Positions 1 through 6,778 of a stretch of DNA of 12,607 nt are shown here, in pieces (within the stretch, counting starts at the first letter, position 1; every line of letters begins with the position of its first letter). Position numbers and translations under genes: made by a program. The stretch spans positions 1 to 12,607 of the forward strand of contig DAHWKH010000066.1 in assembly GCA_027343725.1 (NCBI GenBank), in the 5' to 3' direction. Under the pieces are notes generated by a model. That model worked only from the letters and a program-made list of their open reading frames with translations, did not search any database and was not told the DNA's origin. This DNA comes from Acidiferrobacteraceae bacterium (GTDB taxonomy: Bacteria > Pseudomonadota > Gammaproteobacteria > Acidiferrobacterales > Acidiferrobacteraceae).

Positions 1-1096
1 GGAAGACCACGCGGTGCGGGGGCACGATGCCGCGCGCGAACAGCAGGCGCGCGTGCTGGATATTCCCCTGGGCCCAGCGCCGATCGCGCTTCAACTCATC
101 GAGCAGGGTCGGCGGCGTCTCCTCGAACGAGCCCTCGAGACCGGGCTCCATCCAGACCTCCCAGCCGGCCCGGCGCATGAGCGCCGCCTCGACGAAATCA
201 TGGCTCAGGATCTCGCCGCCGAAGGCGCCCTCGCCGGAGAGTCGCGGCAAGGCGCAATGACGCACGAAGGGGGCGACGCGAATGATGGCGTTGTGGCCCC
301 AGTAGTGGCCCTCGCTCATATGCCAGAAGTGGAGACCGGCCGCGAATACCGGCCCGTACAGGCGGTTCGCGAACTGCTGCACGCGCCCGAAGAGGGTGTG
401 CTGGTGGATCGTCCCGGGTAAGGTCTGGATCAGCCCGACCTGGGGGTTGGCCTCCATCAGCCCGACGAGCCGCGTCAGGGTGGCGCCGCTCATGAGGCTG
501 TCGGCGTCCAGGACGACCATGTAATCGTACTGTTGGCCCCAACGGCGACAAAAGTCGGCGATATTGCCGCTCTTGCGTTTGATATTGCTGCGCCGCCTGC
601 GATAGAAGACGCGCGCGTCCGCGCCCAGGCGCGCGCGCAATTCGGCCCAGGCCACCTCCTCCTCGACCCAGGCGTCGGCGTCGTTCGTGTCGCTCAGGAT
701 GAAGAAATCGAAGGCCTTGAGGCCGCCGACCTCGGCGAGCGAGCGGTAGGCGCATTCAAGGCCGGCACAGACGCGCCGCGGATCCTCCCGGAACACCGGC
801 ATCACGACCGCGGTGCGCCCGGCGATCTCGGTCCCCGGAACCACCCGCGCGGCCAAACGCGAGCGGCGTCTCAGGATGAGCAGCACGGCCCCGGCGAGCG
901 AGATCCATAAACCGATGGAGATCCAACCGAAGAGCAGCCCGAACACCGTCGCGAGCGCGTCGTTCAAGATCGCATAGCCCGGCTGCGGCAGGACCTGCAG
1001 CATGAACTGACTCGCGATCACGCTCGGGATCAGCACCAAAACCGCCAGCAGGGCGCCGCGCAGGAAACCGCGTCCGCGAACCCGCCGCGCCGTCAC
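1..1096 (-). CDS. opgH: Glucans biosynthesis glucosyltransferase H, catalytic part (partial, 3' end off the left edge)
   Basis: Inner-membrane family 2 glycosyltransferase that builds the beta-1,2-linked backbone of osmoregulated periplasmic glucans from UDP-glucose. About 365 codons are present; the C-terminal part lies beyond the window. Two hydrophobic segments (about residues 11-34 and 42-75) precede the cytosolic catalytic domain. Visible family motifs include VMPVFRED, ILSDTNDAD, RRRRSNIKRKSGNIADFCRR, the metal-binding VVLDADS, GHNAIIR, SHDFVEAALMRRAG and DELKRDRRWAQGN, all closely matching E. coli MdoH/OpgH. The GTG start at 1096 overlaps the stop of the preceding small ORF (GTGA), so translation is probably coupled. 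The cytosolic N-terminal region of about 90 residues found before the first membrane segment in E. coli OpgH is absent from this frame and seems to be encoded by that small ORF. Identity is certain; the true N-terminus is not. Confidence 0.93.
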   Translation of the reverse strand, partial: MTARRVRGRGFLRGALLAVLVLIPSVIASQFMLQVLPQPGYAILNDALATVFGLLFGWISIGLWISLAGAVLLILRRRSRLAARVVPGTEIAGRTAVVMPVFREDPRRVCAGLECAYRSLAEVGGLKAFDFFILSDTNDADAWVEEEVAWAELRARLGADARVFYRRRRSNIKRKSGNIADFCRRWGQQYDYMVVLDADSLMSGATLTRLVGLMEANPQVGLIQTLPGTIHQHTLFGRVQQFANRLYGPVFAAGLHFWHMSEGHYWGHNAIIRVAPFVRHCALPRLSGEGAFGGEILSHDFVEAALMRRAGWEVWMEPGLEGSFEETPPTLLDELKRDRRWAQGNIQHARLLFARGIVPPHRVVF

Positions 1097-1422
1097 CGCT
1101 TGCGCTCCGAGGCCATCGACTGGCGCGTGAGCGGCGGGGCCAGGGGAATGGTCGCAAGCGCCTCGGGCGGGGCCTTGAGCCAGGCGGAGAGCCGCCAGAG
1201 CGCGGCGCAGCCCGTCTCGTCGGGGATCGACGGTGTTTTGTCGCGCACCTCGGCCTCGAAACGCGCCTGCAAGGCGCGAAACGCCTGGCCCGCGTGGCTT
1301 GCGCCCTCACAGGCCTCCCGCACCCACGCGAGCGCCTGCTCCTCCGGCACCGATAGGATCGTCAGATAGGCCCGCATTCGGGCTTCGATCTCCGCCCGGT
1401 CGCTGACATCGAGCGGCATCAT
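1093..1422 (-). CDS. Small protein resembling the detached N-terminal domain of OpgH
   Basis: A 109-residue soluble protein with no signal peptide or membrane segment. Its frame ends in TGA overlapping the GTG start of the OpgH catalytic part by 4 nt. It begins with a YLTILSVPEEQA-type segment and ends with LTRQSMASERKR. By eye these match the positions and character of YIDAMPIAASEKAAL and KRSSM in the E. coli OpgH N-terminal region, which lies just ahead of the first membrane helix. I therefore read it as the OpgH N-domain, either a separate subunit or cut off by a one-base frameshift. In E. coli this region is known to contact FtsZ; whether that applies here is unknown. The frame stays open upstream to 1692, but that stretch does not look like protein. 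I chose the ATG at 1422 (a second ATG follows immediately) because it gives the length expected from E. coli. The ribosome site is unconvincing. Confidence 0.6.
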   Translation of the reverse strand: MMPLDVSDRAEIEARMRAYLTILSVPEEQALAWVREACEGASHAGQAFRALQARFEAEVRDKTPSIPDETGCAALWRLSAWLKAPPEALATIPLAPPLTRQSMASERKR

Positions 1423-1817
1423 TCGGATCTGCCCCTGGTCTCTGTCTCTCTCTCGGTCGTCGAATACCACGCCCTTCCCTCGTACCAGGTCCCTGCGCAC
1501 AGACAATGGAGGGCCCGGCCCATTCCCGCTTCGGCTTTCCCCCCTTGTGTCCATGGGACCCCCGGGAAGTTCCCCAAAGACGGCCCCGACCGTGTATTGT
1601 CGCAAGGGGGGGCGCCGCCCTCCCTCCGACCAAGGTCCGGGACAGCGGACGCTTGTTGCAAGCCGCGCGTAACTAGGGTAGCGTACCGCCATTGCAGTCG
1701 CTCTTTTGAGGACTTACACGAGGTTCCACTCGGCAGTTTCCCGTAAATCTCCTTCGATACACTGCAATCGTACCCGGCGACGGGATCTTACTTTTTTTCT
1801 TAGAGGCAATACCAGAC
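1423..1817. other. Divergent intergenic region between opgH and the cold-shock gene
   Basis: About 395 nt with no convincing gene. It must hold the promoter for the leftward opgH pair and the promoter plus leader of the rightward cold-shock gene. The part next to the cold-shock gene is clearly less GC-rich than its surroundings and includes a T-rich run just before its ribosome site. A CT-rich stretch at 1437-1455 reads as GA repeats on the minus strand just upstream of the small opgH-linked ORF. An 8-nt inverted repeat (ATTGCAGT at 1691-1698, ACTGCAAT at 1761-1768) lies within it. I found no strong minus-strand sigma70 promoter by eye. Confidence 0.6.
1692..1719 (+). promoter_or_regulatory. 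Possible promoter of the cold-shock gene
   Basis: TTGCAG at 1692-1697 and TTACAC at 1714-1719 are separated by 16 nt. Transcription starting near 1726 would give a leader of roughly 90 nt, in keeping with the long leaders known for cspA-type mRNAs. The boxes are imperfect. TACACT at 1758-1763 is an alternative -10 with no good -35. Confidence 0.3.
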
Positions 1818-2021
1818 ATGGCAACAGGAACAGTGAAGTGGTTCAACGAATCGAAGGGTTTTGGCTTCATTTCCCCTTCGGATGGCAGTGCCGATGTGTT
1901 CGTGCACTTTTCCGCCATCACCGGCTCGGGCTTTAAGACCCTGACAGAGGGTCAGACCGTGACCTACCAGGTGGAAAAGGGCCCCAAAGGTCTGCAGGCC
2001 ACCCAGGTCACGCCCGCCTAA
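1818..2021 (+). CDS. Cold-shock protein, CspA family
   Basis: A 67-residue single cold-shock domain (OB fold) protein that binds single-stranded RNA and DNA and melts mRNA structure. It has the usual length and both nucleic-acid-binding motifs: RNP1 (KGFGFI, about residues 15-20) and RNP2 (VFVHF, about 29-33), plus the starting signature TGTVKWFNESKG. The start ATG at 1818 follows AGAGG at 1802-1806, a somewhat long spacing. The gene is monocistronic: it has its own less GC-rich leader and a strong terminator right after it. The paralogue type (cold-induced or housekeeping) cannot be told from sequence. The family call is certain. Confidence 0.97.
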   Translation: MATGTVKWFNESKGFGFISPSDGSADVFVHFSAITGSGFKTLTEGQTVTYQVEKGPKGLQATQVTPA

Positions 2022-2044
2022 AACGCGGACCCCTGTTGAAAAAG

Positions 2045-2083
2045 GGCCGGCGCTCCCGACACGGGGCGCCGGCCTCTTTTTTT
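2045..2083 (+). terminator. Intrinsic terminator after the cold-shock gene
   Basis: A perfect 9-bp GC stem (GGCCGGCGC at 2045-2053 with GCGCCGGCC at 2066-2074) has a further CCCG/CGGG pairing inside and is followed by TCTTTTTTT at 2075-2083. It lies about 24 nt past the stop codon, a textbook Rho-independent terminator. Confidence 0.93.
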
Positions 2084-2148
2084 GAGGCGGAATCCCCCTC
2101 CAAGCGCACCCGCGAAAGACGCCTTCCGCAATGGTAGGGACCCCATGA

Positions 2149-2178
2149 TCGACACACAGGCGCGCGCCCTGCTACACT
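2149..2178 (+). promoter_or_regulatory. Probable sigma70 promoter of the dprA-like gene
   Basis: TCGACA (2149-2154, one mismatch to TTGACA) is followed after 18 nt by TACACT (2173-2178, four of six matches to TATAAT). It lies 60-90 nt before the dprA-like start and after the cold-shock terminator, so it would give this gene its own transcript with a leader of about 55 nt. Confidence 0.5.
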
Positions 2179-2239
2179 TTTCCGCAAATGGGCTGCGTCA
2201 CTCGCCCCCGGATACCCATTCCGTGATGCTGCGACCGCG

Positions 2240-3151
2240 ATGACCACGATGACATCGGCCGGACCCGGCGCAATCGCCTTCGAGGCGGTTTCGCCCATGC
2301 GCGAGATGGGCGCCTACGAATGGCTGTGGAACCAGGAAACCACGAAGGCCCGGCCGTCTTTTCGGGCGGTCGCGGAACTCTTCCGGCGCAATCCCGGGGC
2401 CCTGCCATCGGACCTCGTGAATGAGGACGATGCCATGGCCTGCGCCCGGCAGGTCCTGTCCCGCTTCAAACGCTCCGGTGTGAGCGCATTCGGTGTCCGG
2501 GTCTACGGCGTCGGCGACTACCAGGAGTCGTTGCGTGACGCCGAGCACCCCCTGGAGTTCCTCTATTATCAGGGCGTATGGGACCTCGCGTACGCCCCCA
2601 AACGGATCGCGATCATCGGGACCCGCAAACCCAGCGATGAGGGCGTGCGCCGGACCCGCAAGCTCGTGAGTCTCCTCGTCGAAACCGGGCACACGATCGT
2701 CTCCGGCCTCGCCCGAGGCGTGGACACGATCGCTCACAAGACGGCGATCGAGCGGGGTGGGGAGACGATCGCTGTCATCGGAACGCCGCTCGATCAGGCG
2801 TACCCGAAGGAAAATGCCGAATTGCAGCGTCACATCGCGCGCCACTTCCTGCTCATCAGCCCGGTTCCGGTTCTTTACTATGCCAAGCACTCCTGGCAAG
2901 AAAATCGGTTCTTCTTCCCGGAACGCAATGTGACGATGTCCGCTCTCACGCAGGCGACCGTCATCGTGGAAGCCGGCGAAACGTCCGGGACATTGATTCA
3001 GGCGCGCGCCGCGCTTTCGCAAGGGCGCAAACTCTTTATCCTCGAAAGCCACTTCCAACGCCGAGGCTTGACGTGGCCCCATCGCTTGCAAAAGCAGGGG
3101 GCGATCCGGGTACGCGATTTCGATGACATTCGCGCGCACTGGGATGACTGA
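2240..3151 (+). CDS. Accessory DprA/Smf-family DNA-processing protein
   Basis: A 303-residue Rossmann-fold protein of the DprA/Smf family; classical DprA loads RecA on single-stranded DNA during natural transformation. Family motifs are present: IGTRKPSDEG (about 126-135), SGLARGVDTIAH (155-166), PERNVTMSALTQATVIVEAG (227-246) and TSGTLIQARAALSQGRKLF (248-266). It differs from housekeeping DprA. The N-terminus (GAYEWLW followed by a helical region) is not the usual SAM/HhH part, and the protein ends soon after the Rossmann fold with no DprA-type winged helix. I place it in the divergent, often accessory, DprA-like group. The ATG at 2240 has a weak ribosome site; in-frame ATGs at 2249 and 2297 are alternatives, the last just before the first conserved-looking segment. 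It is a single-gene unit converging on ggpS. Its role here is unknown. Confidence 0.85.
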   Translation: MTTMTSAGPGAIAFEAVSPMREMGAYEWLWNQETTKARPSFRAVAELFRRNPGALPSDLVNEDDAMACARQVLSRFKRSGVSAFGVRVYGVGDYQESLRDAEHPLEFLYYQGVWDLAYAPKRIAIIGTRKPSDEGVRRTRKLVSLLVETGHTIVSGLARGVDTIAHKTAIERGGETIAVIGTPLDQAYPKENAELQRHIARHFLLISPVPVLYYAKHSWQENRFFFPERNVTMSALTQATVIVEAGETSGTLIQARAALSQGRKLFILESHFQRRGLTWPHRLQKQGAIRVRDFDDIRAHWDD

Positions 3152-3189
3152 GCACCCACGCTGACGGCGATCGGCCGGACCTCCTATCT

Positions 3190-3219
3190 CCCCGGGGTCG
3201 CCCCTTCCCGGGACCGGGG
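3190..3219. terminator. Possible bidirectional hairpin between the convergent dprA-like and ggpS genes
   Basis: CCCCGG (3190-3195) and CCGGGG (3214-3219) can pair, with other GC pairings possible inside. The hairpin lies in the 71-nt gap between two convergent stop codons, where a shared terminator is expected. There is no T run on either side, so this is a weak call. Confidence 0.3.
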
Positions 3220-3222
3220 ATC

Positions 3223-4749
3223 CTACGGCGTTGTCACCGGGTCCTTGCGAAAGACCCCGCCTGCGCGATGGTTCGGACTCACGCGCTGGAACAGATCGAG
3301 AACGTGCGCCGTCCAATGACGGATATCGAGCCGCGTCACCTGCTCATACATCCGCTGCATGCGCTCGCGCCGCTCGGCATGCGGCATATCGATCGCCTCC
3401 TCGATCGCGCGATCCATCGAGTTGCGGCTATAGGGGTTGGCGAGCACCGCCCCGCGGAGCTCGATCGCGACGCCGGCGAACTCCGAGAGCACGAGCACGC
3501 CGTCGCTGCCATCGTTGGCGGCCGCGAACTCCTTCGCCACCAGGTTCAAGCCATCCCGCAGGGGCGTCACCCAGCAGATATCGGCCGCGCGGTAGCAGCA
3601 CAAGACCTCTTCGAAGGGCATGGGATTGGTCGACAACACGATCGGCAGCCACGTGAGGGTCCCGTAATGCCCATTGATGCGCCCCACGGTCTGCTCGATC
3701 TGCTGCTGGGCGCCGCGATAGATGCGCATGCCATCCGCCGGCGCCACGGTCGTCAGGATCAACTTCACGCGCCCGTGGAGCTCCGGGCGGCGTTCCAGCA
3801 AGCGGTCGAAGGTCTCGAGCATCTGGTGCACGCCCTTCGTGTAGTCCACGCGGTTGATCGAGACGATCAGGATGTCCTCCTTGATCTCCTCGCGGATCGC
3901 GCGCACCCGCGCCTGCCCGCGCTCGCTCTCGACGATCGCGCGGATGAGTTCGGGGTGGGTGCCGATCGGGGTCGCATCGATGTGCGTGACGTGGCCCGCG
4001 ACCGTCACCGAACGCGGGGCCGTGTCCTCGGTCAGGGCCGTCCCGACGTTCTGCCACTGCGGCGGGACCGGGCCGTCCTCCATCCGGGCCGCCGGACGCA
4101 GCGCCTTGACGAGCGCCCCGAAATTGCGCGCGTAACGCGCGACATGGAAGCTCACGAGGTCGCAGGCCAGGAGGCTTTCGAGAATCTCCTCGCGCCACGG
4201 CAGAATGCAAAAGATGTCCGGCGCCGGAAACGGCGTGTGATGAAAAAACGCAAGCGTGACGTCCGGGCGCCGCTCGCGCACGAATTTCGGCACGAGCCAC
4301 AGGTTGTAGTCATGCACCCAGACGACCGCGCCCGGGGCGGCCTCCGCGCAGGCGGCCTCCGCGAAGCGCTCATTGACCTCGCGGAACGTGGCCCAATCGG
4401 TGTGCTCGGTGCTGAAGGCGTACGGGAGGCTGTGGATCACGGGCCACAAGGCCTCTTTCGAGGTGATGTGGTAAAACTGCCGCACCTGGTTGGCATCGAG
4501 CGGCAGGCGCGCGACCTCGTAACTCCCGTAACTGTCCTCGACCGTGATGCGCGGCTGGAAGGTCGCCTTCTTGCCCACCGGGGCCTTCTTCCAGGCCACC
4601 CACGTGGCCCGTTCGACGTTCCCGAAAAACCCCTACAGGGCCGGCACGATGCCGTTCGGGCTCTTGTTTTCGACGAGCACCGTGCGCCCGTTGACGACCT
4701 GCTCCTCGTAAGGCTGGCGGTGATAGACTATGACGAGCGGCGTTGCCAT
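3223..4749 (-). CDS. ggpS: Glucosylglycerol-phosphate synthase, interrupted by an in-frame TAG at codon 39 (possible pseudogene)
   Basis: A GT20 glycosyltransferase that joins glucose (in the family, from ADP-glucose) to sn-glycerol 3-phosphate, giving the phosphorylated precursor of the osmolyte glucosylglycerol. The N-terminus VIVYHRQPYEE...SPNGIVPAL, then FYHITSKEALWPVIHS, VWVHDYNLWLVP, FFHHTPFP, NRVDYTKG and RDGLNLVAKEF, follow cyanobacterial GgpS more closely than trehalose-phosphate synthase OtsA. Full length would be 508 residues. The ATG at 4749 has a strong ribosome site and overlaps the upstream phosphatase gene by 22 nt. Codon 39 is TAG where Synechocystis GgpS has lysine, consistent with one AAG-to-TAG change. 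The other 470 codons are clean. Restarting at the GTG at 4599 would lose about 50 residues, including the loop equivalent to the OtsA GGL donor-binding loop, so that product would probably be inactive. A sequencing error or suppression cannot be excluded. The final stop is also TAG. Confidence 0.88.
4633..4635 (-). other. In-frame amber codon inside ggpS
   Basis: Read on the minus strand, the codons run GTG CCG GCC CTG TAG GGG TTT TTC (V P A L stop G F F), with homology to GgpS continuing in the same frame on both sides. The family has a lysine at this point in the SPNG-(I/V)-P-x-L-K context. There is no frameshift, only this one codon. Confidence 0.9.
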
Positions 4750-5507
4750 GGCATCCCCCTTTCATGAAACACACAGAGCGCCTCGAGAACGCCGGCGGCG
4801 CCCGCGTGAGAGCTCAGGTGCACGTTCGGTCGCTGCGCGACCGCGCGCACAAGATCCGGCTCGCTGTTGGCGACCGCGACCCCGGCCAATCCGGTCTCGA
4901 ACAACGACAAATCGTTCAGCGTGTCGCCCGCGACGAGGGTGCGCTCGCGCGCAAGCCCCAAGGCCGATAACGTCCTTAAAAGCGTCGGGCCCTTGCGCAC
5001 CCCGGGCGGGAGCACGTCGAAAAAGCGGTTGTCGGACAGCAGGGTCTCGAACCCGAGGCGTTGAATCGCCGCCTGCGCGGCGGCCGCCTCCGCGCCGTCC
5101 GTGTAGTAACGCGACACCCGCCGCCCCTCGACCACGGGCTGGGGCGTGAGCCCGGGATAGGGGGCGAGCGCCCGCGCGATGCGCGCCGGCGCGTCCTGCG
5201 GCCAGAGCCCATCGAGCCAGGCCTCGAGTTCGGGGAGCGCGCGCCCATCGGGCCCCGCGGCCACCGTCGTGCCGACGTTTGCGATCATATGGTCCGGCGC
5301 AAGCGACAGGCGCTGGCTGAGCTCGCGCATGAACCCCAATCCGCGCCCGCTCACGAAGATCAGCACGATCTCGTCGCGGCGCGCTGCGATCCAGTCGTAA
5401 AGGGATGCGCGCGCGGCCTCATCCCCGCCGAGAAAGGTGCCGTCGAGATCGGTGGCCAGCACCGTTTGCACGCGCGGTTTCCCGGCCGGGGATCTCAATC
5501 CGCGCAT
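4728..5507 (-). CDS. ggpP: HAD-family phosphatase, probable glucosylglycerol-phosphate phosphatase
   Basis: A 259-residue soluble HAD hydrolase of the sucrose-phosphate-phosphatase/Cof type. Motif I is DLDGT (residues 20-24, nucleophile Asp20), motif II SGRG (53-56), motif III Lys172, motif IV GDTLND (194-199), with a C2-type cap between motifs II and III. Its position between gpsA and ggpS points to removal of phosphate from glucosylglycerol phosphate, giving the final osmolyte. In several gammaproteobacteria this kind of HAD domain is fused to the N-terminus of GgpS; here the two are separate genes overlapping by 22 nt. I chose the ATG at 5507, which overlaps the gpsA end by 13 nt; a TTG at 5498 or a GTG shortly downstream are possible, as no clear ribosome site distinguishes them. 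Substrate is inferred from context: mannosyl- or sucrose-phosphate phosphatases look similar. Ends in TAG. Confidence 0.82.
   Translation of the reverse strand: MRGLRSPAGKPRVQTVLATDLDGTFLGGDEAARASLYDWIAARRDEIVLIFVSGRGLGFMRELSQRLSLAPDHMIANVGTTVAAGPDGRALPELEAWLDGLWPQDAPARIARALAPYPGLTPQPVVEGRRVSRYYTDGAEAAAAQAAIQRLGFETLLSDNRFFDVLPPGVRKGPTLLRTLSALGLARERTLVAGDTLNDLSLFETGLAGVAVANSEPDLVRAVAQRPNVHLSSHAGAAGVLEALCVFHERGMPWQRRSS
4755..4762 (-). promoter_or_regulatory. Ribosome binding site that fixes the ggpS start
   Basis: AAAGGGGG lies 5 nt ahead of the ATG at 4749, inside the end of the phosphatase gene. It supports starting ggpS at 4749, upstream of the amber codon, rather than at the GTG at 4599. 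Confidence 0.7.
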
Positions 5508-6541
5508 AGGAGCCGCGCGAGCGCCTGCTCGGGGGAGATCTCGTGCGCCCACAAGGCGCGGATCACGGGCGGGAGGCACAAATCGAGGTCCTCGTCCTGT
5601 TCGAGCATGTGCACGGCCCAAGCGGTGCTGATGCCCTCGGCCACCTCGGACGGACGCTCGTCCCCGCGCCCAAGCGCAACACCCAGGCGATAATTGCGCG
5701 ATTGATCGCTTGCGCAGGTGAGAAACACATCGCCCGCGCCGGAACTCCCGAGCAAGGTCTCCGCGCGTCCGCCCAGGGCGAGGGCGAGCTTGCGCATGTC
5801 CTCGAAACCGCGGGTGATGATCGCCGCGCGTGCGTTCTCGCCGAGCCCGCGCCCGGCGGCCATGCCGCAGGCGATCGCAACCACGTTTTTGAGTGCGCCT
5901 CCGACCTGCGCGCCCATGACGTCGTCCGTGAGGCTCACGGCGAGCCCCGCGCGCGCCAGATGCGCCTTGAAGTCCAGCGCGAACTCCCGCGCCACCTCGT
6001 GATCCTCCCCTTCGGCGAGGGCCGCCATCGCGAGCGTCAGCGCGGTCGGTTCACCGCGCGTGACCTCGGCCGCGAAACCCGGCCCCGTCAACACACCAGC
6101 CAAATGCCCGGCGAACACCGCCTCGGCCACCTCGGTCATGAACGCGCCGCTGCCCTGCTCGAGCCCCTTGCCGGCGAACAGCACCGGGACATCGCGCGCA
6201 AGACGCGGCGCGATGCGCCGGGCGATGGCGCGCAAGGCGCCGCTCGGAACGGCCATGACCACGAACGAGGCGCGCGCGAGCGCCTCTGCCAGATCCGTCG
6301 TCGCCATGAGTCCGTCCGGGAGGTCGATGTCGGGTAAATAGGCGGGATTGCGGCGCCGATCGCGGATCGCCGCAACGACGCGCGCCTGGCGCGCCCACAG
6401 GGTCACGCCGTAGCCGCCGCGCGCCAAGGCGGACGCGAGTGCCGTGCCCCAGGCGCCGGCACCGATCACGGCCGCCAACGGCGCGTGCGCTTCCCTGGGG
6501 TCCCGCCGGTCGCGGGATGATGATAAACCTTCGATTGTCAT
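5495..6541 (-). CDS. gpsA: Glycerol-3-phosphate dehydrogenase [NAD(P)+]
   Basis: A 348-residue cytosolic enzyme that reduces dihydroxyacetone phosphate to sn-glycerol 3-phosphate. The nucleotide-binding motif IGAGAWGTALA starts near residue 26; further motifs are NPAYLPD, VMAVPSGALR, the FAGKGLEQ segment and GALKNVVAIACGMAAG with catalytic Lys218, then GAGDVFLTC. It is slightly longer than usual because of about 20 extra N-terminal residues, but GAGG ahead of the ATG at 6541 supports this start. It is the first gene of a tightly overlapping set with ggpP and ggpS, so its product would serve as glucosyl acceptor for glucosylglycerol. It may also be the general gpsA for phospholipid synthesis; whether another copy exists is not visible here. 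No clear sigma70 promoter was found upstream. Confidence 0.96.
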   Translation of the reverse strand: MTIEGLSSSRDRRDPREAHAPLAAVIGAGAWGTALASALARGGYGVTLWARQARVVAAIRDRRRNPAYLPDIDLPDGLMATTDLAEALARASFVVMAVPSGALRAIARRIAPRLARDVPVLFAGKGLEQGSGAFMTEVAEAVFAGHLAGVLTGPGFAAEVTRGEPTALTLAMAALAEGEDHEVAREFALDFKAHLARAGLAVSLTDDVMGAQVGGALKNVVAIACGMAAGRGLGENARAAIITRGFEDMRKLALALGGRAETLLGSSGAGDVFLTCASDQSRNYRLGVALGRGDERPSEVAEGISTAWAVHMLEQDEDLDLCLPPVIRALWAHEISPEQALARLLCAD

Positions 6542-6656
6542 ACGACCTCAAGCTTGCTTGCGCGCGCCGTGCAGCGCGTTTTTACAACGCAGGAACAGCC
6601 GAATGGTCGGACACGCGAACGACACCCCGAGACACCCGGGATGCCGGAAGACCGGA

Positions 6657-6683
6657 GACGCCCTCCCGAAGAGAGCCGGCGTC
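6657..6683 (-). other. GC hairpin in the leader region of gpsA
   Basis: GACGCC (6657-6662) and GGCGTC (6678-6683) form an outer stem, with more pairing inside around a TTC-containing loop. A second small hairpin (CCGG, 4-nt loop, CCGG at 6644-6655) lies next to it on the gpsA side. No T run follows. It could be leader RNA structure or a weak attenuator; the function is unknown. Confidence 0.4.
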
Positions 6684-6736
6684 AGGGTAACGCAACCGAC
6701 CGATAATCCACGTAGGACCGGCAGGATATCACAGAT

Positions 6737-6762
6737 GCGCCCCTCGGGACAGCCGGGGGCGC
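6737..6762 (-). terminator. Possible terminator hairpin after yajD
   Basis: A perfect 7-bp stem (GCGCCCC with GGGGCGC) with an inner CGG/CCG pairing lies 16-42 nt past the yajD stop. It is the best visible boundary between the opgG-to-yajD gene run and the gpsA operon. No T run follows, so it is not a classical intrinsic terminator. Confidence 0.35.
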
Positions 6763-6778
6763 TCGGCATGATGCGCGA

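Noticed and set aside
1085..1100. Programmed -1 frameshift joining the two opgH frames.
   Set aside because: There is no X-XXY-YYZ slippery heptamer and no obvious pseudoknot at the junction. The GTGA overlap fits ordinary translational coupling equally well.
1423..1692. Upstream extension of the small opgH-linked ORF by about 90 codons.
   Set aside because: The extra residues look like random translation (Gly, Pro and Arg runs), and the E. coli OpgH N-domain begins at a point matching the ATG at 1422.
2198..3316. A 372-codon open frame on the minus strand opposite the DprA-like gene.
   Set aside because: The plus strand has unmistakable DprA motifs, a promoter-like signal and normal codon patterns; the antisense frame has none.
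4633..4635. The ggpS TAG as evidence of pyrrolysine or general amber recoding.
   Set aside because: Both ggpP and ggpS use TAG as their final stop, no other in-frame TAG is seen in the window, and the family residue is an ordinary lysine outside the catalytic residues. A point mutation or sequencing error is simpler.
3223..4749. Reading this gene as trehalose-6-phosphate synthase (otsA).
   Set aside because: The N-terminal YHRQPYEE/SPNG region and the FYHITSKEALWP and HHTPFP contexts follow GgpS, and the gpsA and HAD phosphatase neighbours fit glucosylglycerol rather than trehalose.
3268..4767. A 499-codon open frame on the plus strand opposite ggpS.
   Set aside because: No family motif is seen and it is rich in Arg, His and Asp, as expected for the reverse strand of a GC-rich gene. 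The minus strand carries clear GgpS homology.
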